A stretch of 64,000 nucleotides of DNA from an uncultured Burkholderiales bacterium (lineage in GTDB: Bacteria > Pseudomonadota > Gammaproteobacteria > Burkholderiales > Burkholderiaceae_C), in contig CAIZHQ010000006.1 in NCBI GenBank assembly GCA_903932865.1, positions 1-64,000 on the forward strand, written 5' to 3'. This document shows, piece after piece, positions 42,570-51,900 of this stretch. The position numbers were made by a program, and so were the translations under genes. The notes under the pieces were generated by a model. The model saw nothing but the letters and a program-made list of their open reading frames with translations, did not search any database and had not been told where the DNA came from. The first letter of the stretch is position 1. The number at the start of each line of letters is the position of its first letter.

Positions 42570-44285
42570 ATGGGTGCTTACGTCAACCCGATTTATCCGT
42601 ACAAGTCACCTGCCGACTTGATGTCAACACCGCCGCAGCGCAAGCCGTTGATCGTCATTGGCGCGGGGCCTGTGGGCTTGGCCGCGGCCATTGATGCCCG
42701 TTTGCAGGGACTCAATGTGCTGGTGCTGGACGATGACAAGACCGTGTCGGTGGGCTCACGGGCGGTGTGCTATGCCAAGCGGTCGCTGGAAATTCTGGAC
42801 CGTCTGGGCATTGCCGATGCCGCTTGTGATCTGGGCGTGAGCTGGAACATTGGCCGCACCTTTCTCGAAGAAGACGAGGTGTACCAGTTCAACCTGGTGC
42901 CCGACGCCGGCCACAAGCGCCCCGGCATGATCAACCTGCAGCAATACCATGTGGAGGAAATGCTGATCGCCCGCGCGTTGGAACTGGGCGCGGACATTCG
43001 CTGGCAGCACAAGGTCACCGCCGTGGAGCGCCACGATGGCCACGCCACGCTGACTGTGGAGACGCCCGAAGGCACGTTCGACATCGAGGCCGAGTGGCTG
43101 GTGGTGGCCGACGGCGCACGCAGCCCGATCCGCCGCCACCTGGGCCTGGACATCGAAGGCCGCGTGTTCCAGGACCGCTTTCTGATTGCCGATGTGATCA
43201 TGAAAGCCGACTATCCCGCAGAGCGCTGGTTCTGGTTCGACCCGCCCTTTCATCCCAACCAAAGCGTGTTGCTGCACAAACAGAGCAACAACGTCTGGCG
43301 CATCGACTTTCAGCTGGGCTGGGACGCCGACCCCGAAGAGGAAAAAAAGCCTGAGAAAGTCATCCCGCGCCTGAAGGCCATGCTGGGCGATGAGCGCCCG
43401 TTTGAGCTGGAGTGGGTCAGCATTTACACCTTCCAATGCCGCCGCATGACCGACTTTCGCCATGGCCGCGTGCTGTTCGCAGGCGACGCGGCGCACCAGG
43501 TCTCGCCATTTGGCGCACGCGGGGCCAATTCGGGCTTTCAGGATGCCGACGATCTGATGTGGAAGTTGGCGCTGGTCATCCAGGGTCATGCCTCTGAAAA
43601 ATTGCTGGACACTTATGCGCACGACCGCCAGTTTGCCGCCGACGAGAACATCATGAACTCGACCCGTTCGACCGATTTCATCACGCCCAAGAGTCGGACC
43701 AGCAAGACCTTTCGCAACCAGGTGCTGGCGCTGGCCAAGCACCACCCGTTTGCGCGCAAGCTGGTCAATTCGGGCCGCTTGTCCATGCCGTCTTTCCTGA
43801 CCGACTCAGTGCTCAACACGCCCGACGCCGACGCGTTTGAAGGCAACATGGTGCCAGGCGCGCCGATGGACGATGCTCCGGTACAAGTGTGTGAAAAGGG
43901 TGAGGTGCAAGAAGCTTGGCTGCTCGATCAGACCGGCAAAGGCTTTCAGGTCATGCTGTTTGTGGATGCGCCGCCCACACCCGATGTGCTGGCGCAGCTC
44001 AATGCCCTGACGCCCTGTAGGAGAGCACCCCCGAGCGCGAATCCCCGGGCCAACCCCGTGCCCTTGAGCTCCCTCATCGTCACCCCGCATGCGCTGAACA
44101 TCCCCGACATGAATGTCATCGTCGACGCCCAAGGTCTGGTGGCCAAGCGCTACAACGCCACACCGGGCACCACCTACCTGCTGCGTCCCGACCAGCATGT
44201 GGCGGCGCGCTGGCGTGCGTTAGACGTTGCCAAGCTGCAAGCCGCCTTGGCCCGCGCCATCGGTGCCCACATCGGCACGGCCTGA
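42570..44285 (+). CDS. FAD-dependent aromatic-ring hydroxylase (PheA/TfdB-like) with a REP-derived insertion
   Basis: A 571-residue flavoprotein monooxygenase. The FAD fold starts IVIGAGPVGLAAAIDARLQG; VADGARSPIRRHLGL is the DG motif; RVLFAGDAAHQVSPFGARGANSG is the GD motif with the flavin-contacting loop. A thioredoxin-like C-terminal domain follows, as in phenol hydroxylases. The start at 42570 has GGAG 8 bases upstream. Near residues 482-500 an extra Pro/Arg-rich stretch (PCRRAPPSANPRANP) is encoded by a REP-like sequence and includes tandem AGG-AGA codons, unlike the rest of the gene. DUF2783 and VOC genes follow in the operon; together they suggest hydroxylation and then ring cleavage of an aromatic acid or phenol. 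Confidence 0.9.
   Translation: MGAYVNPIYPYKSPADLMSTPPQRKPLIVIGAGPVGLAAAIDARLQGLNVLVLDDDKTVSVGSRAVCYAKRSLEILDRLGIADAACDLGVSWNIGRTFLEEDEVYQFNLVPDAGHKRPGMINLQQYHVEEMLIARALELGADIRWQHKVTAVERHDGHATLTVETPEGTFDIEAEWLVVADGARSPIRRHLGLDIEGRVFQDRFLIADVIMKADYPAERWFWFDPPFHPNQSVLLHKQSNNVWRIDFQLGWDADPEEEKKPEKVIPRLKAMLGDERPFELEWVSIYTFQCRRMTDFRHGRVLFAGDAAHQVSPFGARGANSGFQDADDLMWKLALVIQGHASEKLLDTYAHDRQFAADENIMNSTRSTDFITPKSRTSKTFRNQVLALAKHHPFARKLVNSGRLSMPSFLTDSVLNTPDADAFEGNMVPGAPMDDAPVQVCEKGEVQEAWLLDQTGKGFQVMLFVDAPPTPDVLAQLNALTPCRRAPPSANPRANPVPLSSLIVTPHALNIPDMNVIVDAQGLVAKRYNATPGTTYLLRPDQHVAARWRALDVAKLQAALARAIGAHIGTA
44015..44044 (+). repeat. REP-like element inside a coding sequence
   Basis: CTGTAGGAGAGCACCCCCGA and the next GCGCGAATCC resemble the intergenic REP element at 52833-52860 read on the minus strand (TGTAGAGCGCACCC..GTGCGCGA), with some drift in the stem. 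It is read in frame as CRRAPPSANP within the FAD monooxygenase. Confidence 0.55.
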
Positions 44286-44303
44286 GCCGCACCCAGGACT
44301 GAC

Positions 44304-44546
44304 ATGAGCAAAGACATGCACACCGCTCTCAAAACCGACCCCAACTTCCATGAAGCCGGGCGCCGATTTTTTCGCGACTTTTCACCGGGTGACGAGTTTT
44401 ACGAAAACTTGATCGACGCCCACAACGGCCTGAGCGACGAACAAAGCGAAGCACTCAACGCCCGCCTGATTTTGCTGCTGGCCAACCACATCGGCGACTT
44501 GCGAGTGCTGCGCGAGGCCTTGCTAGCCGCCCGCCAAACCGACTGA
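44304..44546 (+). CDS. DUF2783 family small protein
   Basis: An 80-residue acidic helical protein containing EFYENLIDAHNGLSDEQSEA and LNARLILLLANHIGDL, the hallmark of DUF2783. This family is regularly found next to FAD-dependent ring hydroxylases, as here (18 bases after the monooxygenase). Function unknown; an accessory or chaperone role for the hydroxylase is a guess from context. Confidence 0.85.
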   Translation: MSKDMHTALKTDPNFHEAGRRFFRDFSPGDEFYENLIDAHNGLSDEQSEALNARLILLLANHIGDLRVLREALLAARQTD

Positions 44547-44596
44547 GCCCAACGACTGAGCCCACTGACAAGCCGCACTGAACACCGGAGACCGCC

Positions 44597-45133
44597 ATGA
44601 AAATCAACCGCATCCACCACGCCGCTTACCGCTGCAAAGACGCCAAAGCCACGGTTGAGTGGTACGTGAAAAACCTGAACATGGATTTCGTGCTGGCCAT
44701 CGCCGAAGACCTGGTGCCCTCCACCAAGGCCCCCGACCCCTACATGCATGTGTTTCTGGACGCGGGCGGCGGCAACGTGCTGGCGTTTTTTGAGCTGCCC
44801 AACTCGCCCGAGATGGGCCGTGACACCAACACCCCCGCCTGGGTGCAGCACATCGCGTTCAAGGTCGAGAGCCTGCAAGCGCTGGAAGACGCCAAGGCCC
44901 GGCTGCAAGCCAACGGCGTGGAGGTGTTGGGTCCAACCAACCACACCATCTTCAAGAGCATCTACTTCTTTGACCCCAACGGCCACCGCCTGGAGCTGGC
45001 CGCCGACGTGGGCACGCCCGAGATGTACGCCCAGCTCGACGCGTGCAAATGGGAGATGCTCAACGAGTGGGCGCAAACCAAACGCGCTCCCAAACACGCG
45101 GCCTGGATGCACGAGACCGAGTTGAACAACTGA
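44597..45133 (+). CDS. VOC family protein (extradiol dioxygenase/glyoxalase fold)
   Basis: A 178-residue vicinal-oxygen-chelate protein. The repeat units begin INRIHHAAYRCKDAKATVEWY (metal-type His) and WVQHIAFKVESLQALEDA (second His), and SIYFFDPNGHRLELAAD carries the Glu ligand, so a His-His-Glu metal site is plausible. It could be a ring-cleaving dioxygenase acting on the hydroxylase product, or a lyase. The start follows CGGAG by 6 bases. Confidence 0.85.
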   Translation: MKINRIHHAAYRCKDAKATVEWYVKNLNMDFVLAIAEDLVPSTKAPDPYMHVFLDAGGGNVLAFFELPNSPEMGRDTNTPAWVQHIAFKVESLQALEDAKARLQANGVEVLGPTNHTIFKSIYFFDPNGHRLELAADVGTPEMYAQLDACKWEMLNEWAQTKRAPKHAAWMHETELNN

Positions 45134-45321
45134 AGCAGCTTGACGCCAGGGGCTGGGCCTGATGGCCCGGTACGTTGGGTTTTGGCGCTGGCTCCGGACA
45201 AGATAGACCTGGGTTATGACGTCACCAACGGCTGATTTGCAGCGATTGCGGTCATAGCGGTAAACAAGCCAGTGATGACGCACGGGGTGATCTTGCGTCT
45301 GCGTTCCGGTTGAACCGGATG

Positions 45322-46926
45322 TCAGACCGCAGTGTCTTGATTCGGTGCGTGATCTTGGTCGGTGGGTGGCTCTTCGGAAGTTCTGGGACCAGGAGAGCAG
45401 TTCAATCGGTGTATTTGCGGTATCCCTGGATACAGCCTATCAACGATTTCAATCATGCCATTCAGAAACTCAACGGCGTCCTTCTCGACGCTTGCTTGAC
45501 GCCGAGCTAATGCTCTTGGAATCCGATGCAACCGATGCAAGGGATTGTGGCAAGTGACATAGTCGGTATCCCGAATTGCTCCCCACTGAGCATGTACAAA
45601 CCCAGAGGACCATCCGTAGAACTTGTCGTAAACATCCTTCTCATCGGCTTCTATGGCCATCCACCGCAGATTCCCCTTCGTCCAGTGCCCGAGATCGATG
45701 TCGAGGTATTCTTGCCAGATGTCTTCGTTAGCAAGTTGCTCAAGCTCTTCGGAACTGTAAAAGCCGGGAAGATCGGCAGAAGCCTCTTGTGCCTTGAGGA
45801 ATGCAAGCTTAACTTGTCCGGAGCCATAGATCCTCCATTGATTCCATAGCTTTTGCTCATCTCGAGAAGCGAGGAAGGCTAAGGATATTCGGGCCTCAAC
45901 CAAGGCACGCAGAGCTAGGCGGCCAAGCATGGTTTCTTGTGTCCGTGTGGCTGCTAGCGTTGTAATTAACGAGAGCGCATAAAGCGTGAGACCAAACACA
46001 GCGTCCAAGCGAGCGTCAACGCGTTCGCTCGACTTCACCTCAAAAAAACGCCCTGACAACTCGCGCCTACAACCGAATACCTCGCGTGGATCGAGGATGG
46101 ATGGATGACGTCGCAACTCTGTCTGAATATCAGTTGGGTCAATGCACGGCGTTTGCCGAACACACTCATCCCAGAATGATCGGATCCATGTCGGGGATGG
46201 ATTGCGCCGAATGACAACCTCTGCCGCGCGAATCGACGGTCTCACAGACCTAAGGTCACCACGATTCGGAAACTCAAGGATCTCGCGGACGTGCTCCTCA
46301 AAGCTAGGTCCGAACCTCATCCTACCGGCAACGATAGTAACTCCGAGCTTGAGCCAGCGGATGTCAGTTGAGGACTCCGACTGATGGTCGAGACACCTTG
46401 CAACAGCTCTAGCGAGTAATTCCCAATCACCGTTAGCAGGGGTCCCCACAATTAGGCTGTGCCATCGTTGTATTCCGGGCGGCGAGGTAAGTCGAAGAAG
46501 CGGTCTAAGTGCATCTCGTCCTAGGGGGTGAGCAACGAGAATGTCAAAGAATTGCTTGAACTGCTCGTCGGGCAACTGCGCAAGCGAGTCGAAGTCTAAG
46601 ATCGAATTGAAATTGATCTGATCTACCTTGGCTTGTGCGGGCGTTTGTCGGTCCAGAAGACCGCCATCAGCGAACCACGGACTACAGTGTGAAATCAATT
46701 TACGAAAGCAGTCCAGATAGTCTTGACGTGGCAATTTTTCAGTCAACAGAGATGCCCAAATCACTGGTGGTAAGTGGTCGTCCTGCCACGAGGTCAACGT
46801 AACCTTGTCAAGTTTGCGGAAGGGCGGAAGTAACGTCTTTCCCTCCAAGACGTGTTGAGACAATGTGCTGAAAGATCGACCCCCTCCCGGTCGCGACTTA
46901 TTGCTTCGCTTATTCTTCTTGGCCAT
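45322..46926 (-). CDS. DUF5677-like helical protein, two-gene island with a helicase
   Basis: A 534-residue protein. The start at 46926 has GGGAGG 6 bases upstream and gives a very basic N-terminus (MAKKNKRSNKSRPGGGRS). Residues about 50-290 are helical and not recognised. Residues about 310-500 fit DUF5677: TRTQETMLGRLALRALVEAR, then YGWSSGFVHAQWGAI with a conserved-type His and HNPLHRLHRIP. No signal or membrane segment. GC content and codon use (AGG, AGA, ATA, TTA) differ clearly from flanking genes, pointing to transfer. It follows the helicase gene by 117 bases in the same direction. An antiphage or other stress-defence role is only a hypothesis. Confidence 0.7.
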   Translation of the reverse strand: MAKKNKRSNKSRPGGGRSFSTLSQHVLEGKTLLPPFRKLDKVTLTSWQDDHLPPVIWASLLTEKLPRQDYLDCFRKLISHCSPWFADGGLLDRQTPAQAKVDQINFNSILDFDSLAQLPDEQFKQFFDILVAHPLGRDALRPLLRLTSPPGIQRWHSLIVGTPANGDWELLARAVARCLDHQSESSTDIRWLKLGVTIVAGRMRFGPSFEEHVREILEFPNRGDLRSVRPSIRAAEVVIRRNPSPTWIRSFWDECVRQTPCIDPTDIQTELRRHPSILDPREVFGCRRELSGRFFEVKSSERVDARLDAVFGLTLYALSLITTLAATRTQETMLGRLALRALVEARISLAFLASRDEQKLWNQWRIYGSGQVKLAFLKAQEASADLPGFYSSEELEQLANEDIWQEYLDIDLGHWTKGNLRWMAIEADEKDVYDKFYGWSSGFVHAQWGAIRDTDYVTCHNPLHRLHRIPRALARRQASVEKDAVEFLNGMIEIVDRLYPGIPQIHRLNCSPGPRTSEEPPTDQDHAPNQDTAV

Positions 46927-47043
46927 TATTTCCTCCCAGCCTTTTGGCGAATTGCAAGGGTGAAGTTTTGGAGTGCAACGGAATCGGCCGTCCATCCACG
47001 CTGGACATTGTTTCGAAGCTTTCCTGTTAGGTCATCGCGCGTC

Positions 47044-48654
47044 CTATCTGTTGGCGATAAACAACCGCTTCTTAGAACGGGTTAGCGCGACGTAGAGCAA
47101 TCGTGCGTCGTGGTCCAGCAAATAACGGTCGCCGCGGGAAATAGAAACGAGAGCTGTGTTGTCCATACCCATTCCTTTGGAGGTGTGTATCGTCTGAACC
47201 TGGATCTTGCTGTCGGTCCCCAGCACATCCTTTCGGTGGCAGAAATGCGGAATCTGCAAAGCGGCAAGTCCAGCAGAAACCATATCGCAAGTGGCCCGCG
47301 TAGGCGCCATGATGAGCCATTCCTCTTCCCTAGCCGCTTCAACCATACGGAATAGCCTGTTAAGACTCAGCGACTCCCGGGTGGGCTTGCCGGATGGGTC
47401 CTTCGCTGGTAGTTGAATCGACTGAATTACCTCTCCTGCGTGCTGTGCGTCCATATGTTCCGACCACTGCTTGTCTTTGCGACCCACGCGTTGCGCCAAT
47501 TTGGGAACGATCGCCTTGTCGATGAAGTCCTTGATGTTTTTCGGCAGTCGATACGAAACAGGTAGAACCTCATCTGGTTCAGTAGTTGGGAATGCATTAA
47601 ATAGGTGCGGTGCAGCCCCGAACCCCTCCATGATTGCCTGGTCATCATCGCCGGCAATGATGGTCGTTCGAGCCTTACCAGCGAGCTTGTTGACGACATC
47701 CCACTGCAGAGCACTGAGGTCCTGGGCTTCATCGATGATGAGCAGCTCGAATGTCGGAATCCTATCCGCCGGAAAGGCATCATTAGCCACTGAAAGGATC
47801 ACATCGTTGAAGTCAGCCAGCCTATTGTCATGTTTGAACGCTTGGTAGGCACCAAAGTACTTTTCGGCGTACTCATGAACATCTTCTTCGTCGAGCGACT
47901 GGCCGAAATATTGACCTAAGCACTGTTTGGCTGTTTCTAGTGACTTGCCCGAGAAGGATGGCACCTTATGCTTTCGGTTGAACATGATGCTGTACTCGCT
48001 GAGCACTGGGTGTTCGGGCCGAACTACAACGCTCGATGCATCGCCTGCTCGAAGCCATTCCTCTCGAATGCCTATGCTAGGGTCAAAGACCTTGAAGTGC
48101 TCCTTCTGGCACAGTCCCTTCCCTTCATTGCCCCCCATGCGCGTCGTGAGGCTGTGCAGCGTCGAAAAATTTGCGAACCGATTCGGTTCGAGGTCCAAGT
48201 CCTTGGCAATGCGGTCCCTCGCCTCATCGGCCGCCACGTTGGTGAATGCAAAGTAGCCTACGTCTTCTGGAGGCATGCCGGCTGCAATGGCGGTCTTGGC
48301 TATTTTCACAAGACTAGTGGTCTTGCCGGTTCCAGGTGGGCCGAAGATGCGCCGAACTGACTTTGTGCTCCAAGTCCTGTTCAAGGGAAACTGGCTTGCA
48401 CTAGCCGGAGGAGCTGCAATGGCCGTATTCATTGCAACGGCTGCCGATGCTGGCTTGACTGACATTACGTCCTGGAACCAAACCTCCTTGTCCCAGGATC
48501 CTGACGTCGCGTGCCGGATTTCTTGGCCAATCAAAGACCGGCACTTCTGCTCAAGTTGCTCAACGCCTCGCCAAGCAAGTGACTGCTTCCTTGTGCCCTC
48601 GTCGGTGTGGATGTAAAGGTAACGGAGGTCTTTTGAGACGTCTATAAGCTTCAT
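47044..48654 (-). CDS. UvrD-like superfamily 1 helicase
   Basis: A 536-residue SF1A helicase. Motif I is GPPGTGKTT (105-113), Ia FAFTNVAADEA, II IDEAQDLSALQW (about 305), III IAGDDDQAI, IV SYRLPKNI, V QTIHTSKGMGMDN and VI LLYVALTRSKKRL. The first 100 residues form an extra domain (SKDLRYLYIHTDEG..) not found in UvrD or Rep. It is shorter than UvrD (about 720) and lacks the large 1B/2B insertions. Lower GC than its surroundings. It likely forms a unit with the DUF5677-like gene downstream. The start at 48654 has a weak ribosome-binding site. Confidence 0.85.
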   Translation of the reverse strand: MKLIDVSKDLRYLYIHTDEGTRKQSLAWRGVEQLEQKCRSLIGQEIRHATSGSWDKEVWFQDVMSVKPASAAVAMNTAIAAPPASASQFPLNRTWSTKSVRRIFGPPGTGKTTSLVKIAKTAIAAGMPPEDVGYFAFTNVAADEARDRIAKDLDLEPNRFANFSTLHSLTTRMGGNEGKGLCQKEHFKVFDPSIGIREEWLRAGDASSVVVRPEHPVLSEYSIMFNRKHKVPSFSGKSLETAKQCLGQYFGQSLDEEDVHEYAEKYFGAYQAFKHDNRLADFNDVILSVANDAFPADRIPTFELLIIDEAQDLSALQWDVVNKLAGKARTTIIAGDDDQAIMEGFGAAPHLFNAFPTTEPDEVLPVSYRLPKNIKDFIDKAIVPKLAQRVGRKDKQWSEHMDAQHAGEVIQSIQLPAKDPSGKPTRESLSLNRLFRMVEAAREEEWLIMAPTRATCDMVSAGLAALQIPHFCHRKDVLGTDSKIQVQTIHTSKGMGMDNTALVSISRGDRYLLDHDARLLYVALTRSKKRLFIANR

Positions 48655-48730
48655 AGGAACGCGCCTGCTGCAAGTTAAATATTGCGCTACGACAGCCTTG
48701 CTTGGCCCACGAATGCGATGGAACCATCAT

Positions 48731-48780
48731 TAAGTGCCATTTGTCTAATTATAAAGAGCTTAAAAGTTTTATAAATTGGC
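48731..48780 (-). promoter_or_regulatory. A/T-rich promoter region of the helicase island
   Basis: On the minus strand, TTTATAAAACTTTTAAGCTC is followed by TTTATAATTAG, which contains a perfect -10 hexamer TATAAT. The -35 region is poor. The tract is far more A/T-rich than the flanks and lies 80-130 bases upstream of the helicase start. Confidence 0.4.
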
Positions 48781-48886
48781 AGTGATACGCAATTTCAGAA
48801 TTAGTCCATCACACAACAGCTTGGACCGCTTTCAGCCTGAAGCAGCCACTGAGACTCAAAAACCAGCGTTCAGCCATTTCGGCAAC

Positions 48887-50086
48887 TCAACGCCTGCGCA
48901 GGAAAAATTGCGCCACAGCGCCCGTCAGGGCAAAGCCCAGCATCACCCAACCCAAATTCACCGCACCCTCGTGCGGCACCAGCCCCACCAGATAGCCGCC
49001 CATGGCGCCGGTGAGTTGCTGCATCAGACCGGCCACCGCAGCGGCCGAGCCTGCCAGCGCAGGCACCACGCCCACTGTGCCCGCCAAGGTAGGCGGGTTC
49101 AGCAGGCCATGACCCCAGCCCAAAAGCAACAAGGGCAGGGCCACGGCCAGCGCCGTCTGCACACCACCCATGCCCAGCGCCAGCATCACCACCAAACCGC
49201 CCAGCGTCAGCGCCTGGCCCCAGGCCATGACGCGCGATTCGCCCGCATGCTGGATCAGGCGTGAGGTCATGAAGTTGCCCAAAATGTACGAAACAGGCAC
49301 GGCCATGATGAACCAGCCAATGCCATCCGGGCCGATACCGTAGCCCTTGAGCACGATGGGCGCACCTGCCAAAAAAGCGTAAAAGGTGGCGGTGGTGGCC
49401 GCGAGGATGGCGACGTAAAGCAAAAAGCGCGGCTCGCGCAGCAAGCGCGCATAAGCGCTGAGCATGGCCCGCAACCAGTGGCCCGTTGCAGGCGCGCTTT
49501 GGGCTGCGCGCGGCAAGCCCAGCCACGCCGCCACCAACAGCAGCACGGCCAAAACGGCCAGCATCACAAAGTTGGTTTGCCATCCAAAGCGCACATGCAT
49601 CTGCCCGCCGATCAGTGTGGCCAGGGGCGGGCACATGCCCAGCGCCATGCCGATGTAGGCCATGACCCGCGTGCGCTGAGGCCCAGCGAACAGGTCTTGC
49701 ACCATGGAGCGGCTGACCACCATGCTGGCGGCGCAGCCTGCGCCTTGCAGCACACGGGCGGCAATCAGTGTGGCGATGTCGGTGGCCAGTGCGGCCATGA
49801 CCGAGGCCAGTCCCGCCACAACCAGCCCGAGCATCAGGATGGGCTTGCGCCCATGCCGATCCGACAGGGGGCCGTACACCAGCTGCAAGGCCCCGTAAGC
49901 GACCACATAGCCGCTGAAGGTCAGCTGCACATCGGCTTGGCTGGTGTCAAAAATCGCGCCCCACTCTTGCATGGAGGGCAGGCACAGCGTCATGGCCAGC
50001 AGGCCAAAGGCGATTTGTGCCAACACGTTGGCGATGAGCCAGGGGCTGTGGGCGGCCGTGTCTTGGGTCCCAGACGCGCTGGCCAT
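48887..50086 (-). CDS. Bcr/CflA-type multidrug MFS exporter
   Basis: A 399-residue 12-segment inner-membrane protein. The motif-A loop PLSDRHGRKPILMLGL and the Bcr/CflA-type N-terminal LPSMQEWGAIFDTSQADVQL support drug:proton antiport. GAGCAASMVVSRSMVQDLF corresponds to motif C-type glycine-rich helix. It ends beside the helicase island and starts 1 base after the metW stop, so it may be read together with metX-metW. Confidence 0.85.
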   Translation of the reverse strand: MASASGTQDTAAHSPWLIANVLAQIAFGLLAMTLCLPSMQEWGAIFDTSQADVQLTFSGYVVAYGALQLVYGPLSDRHGRKPILMLGLVVAGLASVMAALATDIATLIAARVLQGAGCAASMVVSRSMVQDLFAGPQRTRVMAYIGMALGMCPPLATLIGGQMHVRFGWQTNFVMLAVLAVLLLVAAWLGLPRAAQSAPATGHWLRAMLSAYARLLREPRFLLYVAILAATTATFYAFLAGAPIVLKGYGIGPDGIGWFIMAVPVSYILGNFMTSRLIQHAGESRVMAWGQALTLGGLVVMLALGMGGVQTALAVALPLLLLGWGHGLLNPPTLAGTVGVVPALAGSAAAVAGLMQQLTGAMGGYLVGLVPHEGAVNLGWVMLGFALTGAVAQFFLRRR

Positions 50087-50087
50087 G

Positions 50088-50672
50088 TCAGCCGCGCTGC
50101 AACTTGTAAACCGCCGTGCCCGCCATCAGGTTGGGACACAGACGCACTTCCTGTCCGTTTTGCAGTCCAAAGGCATCCAACACACGCAGCTCGTTTTTGT
50201 GCGCCAAGTCACCAAAGTCGGCATAGGTGCCCACGCGGATGTTGGGTGTGTCGTACCACTGGTAAGGCAGGCGCTTGGTCACCGGCATGCGACCACGCAG
50301 CACGCTCAGGCGGTTGAACCAGTGCGCAAAATTGGGGAAGGCCACAATGCCCAAACGGCCCACGCGCACCGTCTCGCGCAGCATGGTCTCGGCGTTGCGC
50401 AGGTGTTGCAGCGTGTCGATCTGCAGCACCACGTCAAACGACTGATCGCCAAACAGGCTCAGGCCTTCGTCCAGGTTCAGCTGTATCACATTCACACCGC
50501 GTTGCACGCAGGCATGCACATTGGTGTCGTCCAGCTCCACGCCGTAGCCAGAACAGCCCTTGTGTTGTTGCAGATAGGCCAGCAAGGCGCCATCGCCACA
50601 ACCCAAGTCGAGCACGCGGGCGCCTTGCGGCACCAGGCGGGCCATGGCTTGCATGATCAAGGGGTCGCTCAT
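50088..50672 (-). CDS. metW: Methionine biosynthesis protein MetW
   Basis: A 194-residue SAM-fold protein with motif [17 protein letters not shown] and the family segment [16 protein letters not shown], ending TAVYKLQRG. MetW works with MetX in homoserine acylation in many proteobacteria. The ATGA overlap with metX ensures coupled translation. Cytoplasmic. Confidence 0.93.
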   Translation of the reverse strand: MSDPLIMQAMARLVPQGARVLDLGCGDGALLAYLQQHKGCSGYGVELDDTNVHACVQRGVNVIQLNLDEGLSLFGDQSFDVVLQIDTLQHLRNAETMLRETVRVGRLGIVAFPNFAHWFNRLSVLRGRMPVTKRLPYQWYDTPNIRVGTYADFGDLAHKNELRVLDAFGLQNGQEVRLCPNLMAGTAVYKLQRG

Positions 50673-51823
50673 GCCACACCTCCTTTTGTCAGGGCATGGG
50701 CCATGTTGTCAAAGTAAGAGCGCACCACATTCATGTAGCGGGAGTCTTCCAGCAAGAAGGCGTCATGCCCGTGCGGCGCGTCGATCTCGGCATAGCTCAC
50801 GTCGCGCCGGTTGTCCAGCAGGGCTTTGACCATTTCGCGGCTGCGGGCGGGTGAAAAGCGCCAGTCGGTGCTGAAGCTGACCAGCAAAAATTTGCAATGG
50901 GCACGGGCCAGCGCTTTGGACAGGTCGCCGCCAAAAGCGCGCGCCGGGTCAAAATAATCCAGCGCTCGGGTGATCAGCAAATAGGTGTTGGCATCAAAGT
51001 ATTCGCTGAACTTGTCACCTTGGTAGCGCAGGTAGCTTTCAATCTGGAACTCGACTTCTTGTGTGGAGTATTTGTAGCCGGTGGCGTTGTGCGTCACGGC
51101 CTCGCGCAGCTCTCGGCCAAATTTCTCGTTCATCACGTCATCGCTCAGGTACGTGATGTGGCCGATCATGCGGGCGATGCGCAGACCGCGTTTGGGCACC
51201 ACACCTTGCGCGTAAAAGTGGCCGTTGTGAAAGTCCGGGTCGGTCACGATGGCGCGGCGTGCCACTTCGTTGAAGGCGATGTTTTCGGCGTTCAGGTTGG
51301 GGGCGCTGGCCACCACCACCGCGTGCTTGACACGCTCGGGGTATTGCAGCGTCCAAGACAGCGCCTGCATGCCGCCCAAACTGCCGCCCATCACGGCAGC
51401 CAGTTGTTCGATGCCCAAAGCGTCGAGCAATCGGGCTTGGGCGTTGACCCAGTCTTCTACAGTCACCACCGGGAAGTCAGCGCCATAGACGCGACCGGAG
51501 TCGGGGTTCTCATGCATCGGGCCGGTGGAGCCAAAGCACGAGCCCAGGTTGTTCACACCGATCACGAAGAATCGGTTGGTGTCGAGCGACTTGCCGGGGC
51601 CGATCATGTTGTCCCACCAGCCCAGGTTTTTGGGCTGGTCGGCGTACACGCCGGCCACATGGTGCGAGGCATTGAGCGCGTGGCAGATCAGCACCGCGTT
51701 GGACTTGTCGGCGTTGAGCGTGCCGTAGGTTTCATAGCTCAATGAATAGCCGCGGATGGACGCACCGCTTTGCAAAGGCAAAGGGGCTTCAAACAGCATG
51801 CTTTGGGGTTCGGCGATCAGCAT
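50669..51823 (-). CDS. metX: Homoserine O-acyltransferase MetX
   Basis: A 384-residue alpha/beta-hydrolase-fold acyltransferase that activates homoserine for methionine synthesis. Seen: [13 protein letters not shown], nucleophile [19 protein letters not shown], and catalytic Asp/His segments [11 protein letters not shown] and DAPHGHDAF. The acyl donor (acetyl- or succinyl-CoA) cannot be read with certainty. No Shine-Dalgarno precedes the ATG at 51823. Expression is probably set by the SAM-II riboswitch and terminator just upstream. Confidence 0.94.
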   Translation of the reverse strand: MLIAEPQSMLFEAPLPLQSGASIRGYSLSYETYGTLNADKSNAVLICHALNASHHVAGVYADQPKNLGWWDNMIGPGKSLDTNRFFVIGVNNLGSCFGSTGPMHENPDSGRVYGADFPVVTVEDWVNAQARLLDALGIEQLAAVMGGSLGGMQALSWTLQYPERVKHAVVVASAPNLNAENIAFNEVARRAIVTDPDFHNGHFYAQGVVPKRGLRIARMIGHITYLSDDVMNEKFGRELREAVTHNATGYKYSTQEVEFQIESYLRYQGDKFSEYFDANTYLLITRALDYFDPARAFGGDLSKALARAHCKFLLVSFSTDWRFSPARSREMVKALLDNRRDVSYAEIDAPHGHDAFLLEDSRYMNVVRSYFDNMAHALTKGGVA

Positions 51824-51841
51824 CGAAGGTGTTCAGGTGTG

Positions 51842-51884
51842 CAATAAAACAAAACCCGGCTTCGCAGTCAGCTGGGCCGGGTTT
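51842..51884 (-). terminator. Leader terminator upstream of metX
   Basis: On the minus strand AAACCCGGC (51884-51876) pairs with GCCGGGTTT (51860-51852); the 15-base loop has its own CAG/CTG helix, and TTTTGTTTTATT follows. It is a strong intrinsic terminator ending about 18 bases before the metX ATG and directly after the riboswitch, so it should act as the expression platform. Confidence 0.88.
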
Positions 51885-51900
51885 CTGTGAGATGAAACAC

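Noticed and set aside
45134-45321. Possible insertion-sequence remnant or attachment site at the edge of the helicase island
   Set aside because: A short minus-strand frame exists (MRHHWLVYRYDRNRC..), but no transposase motif, terminal inverted repeat or matching direct repeat at the other edge was seen.
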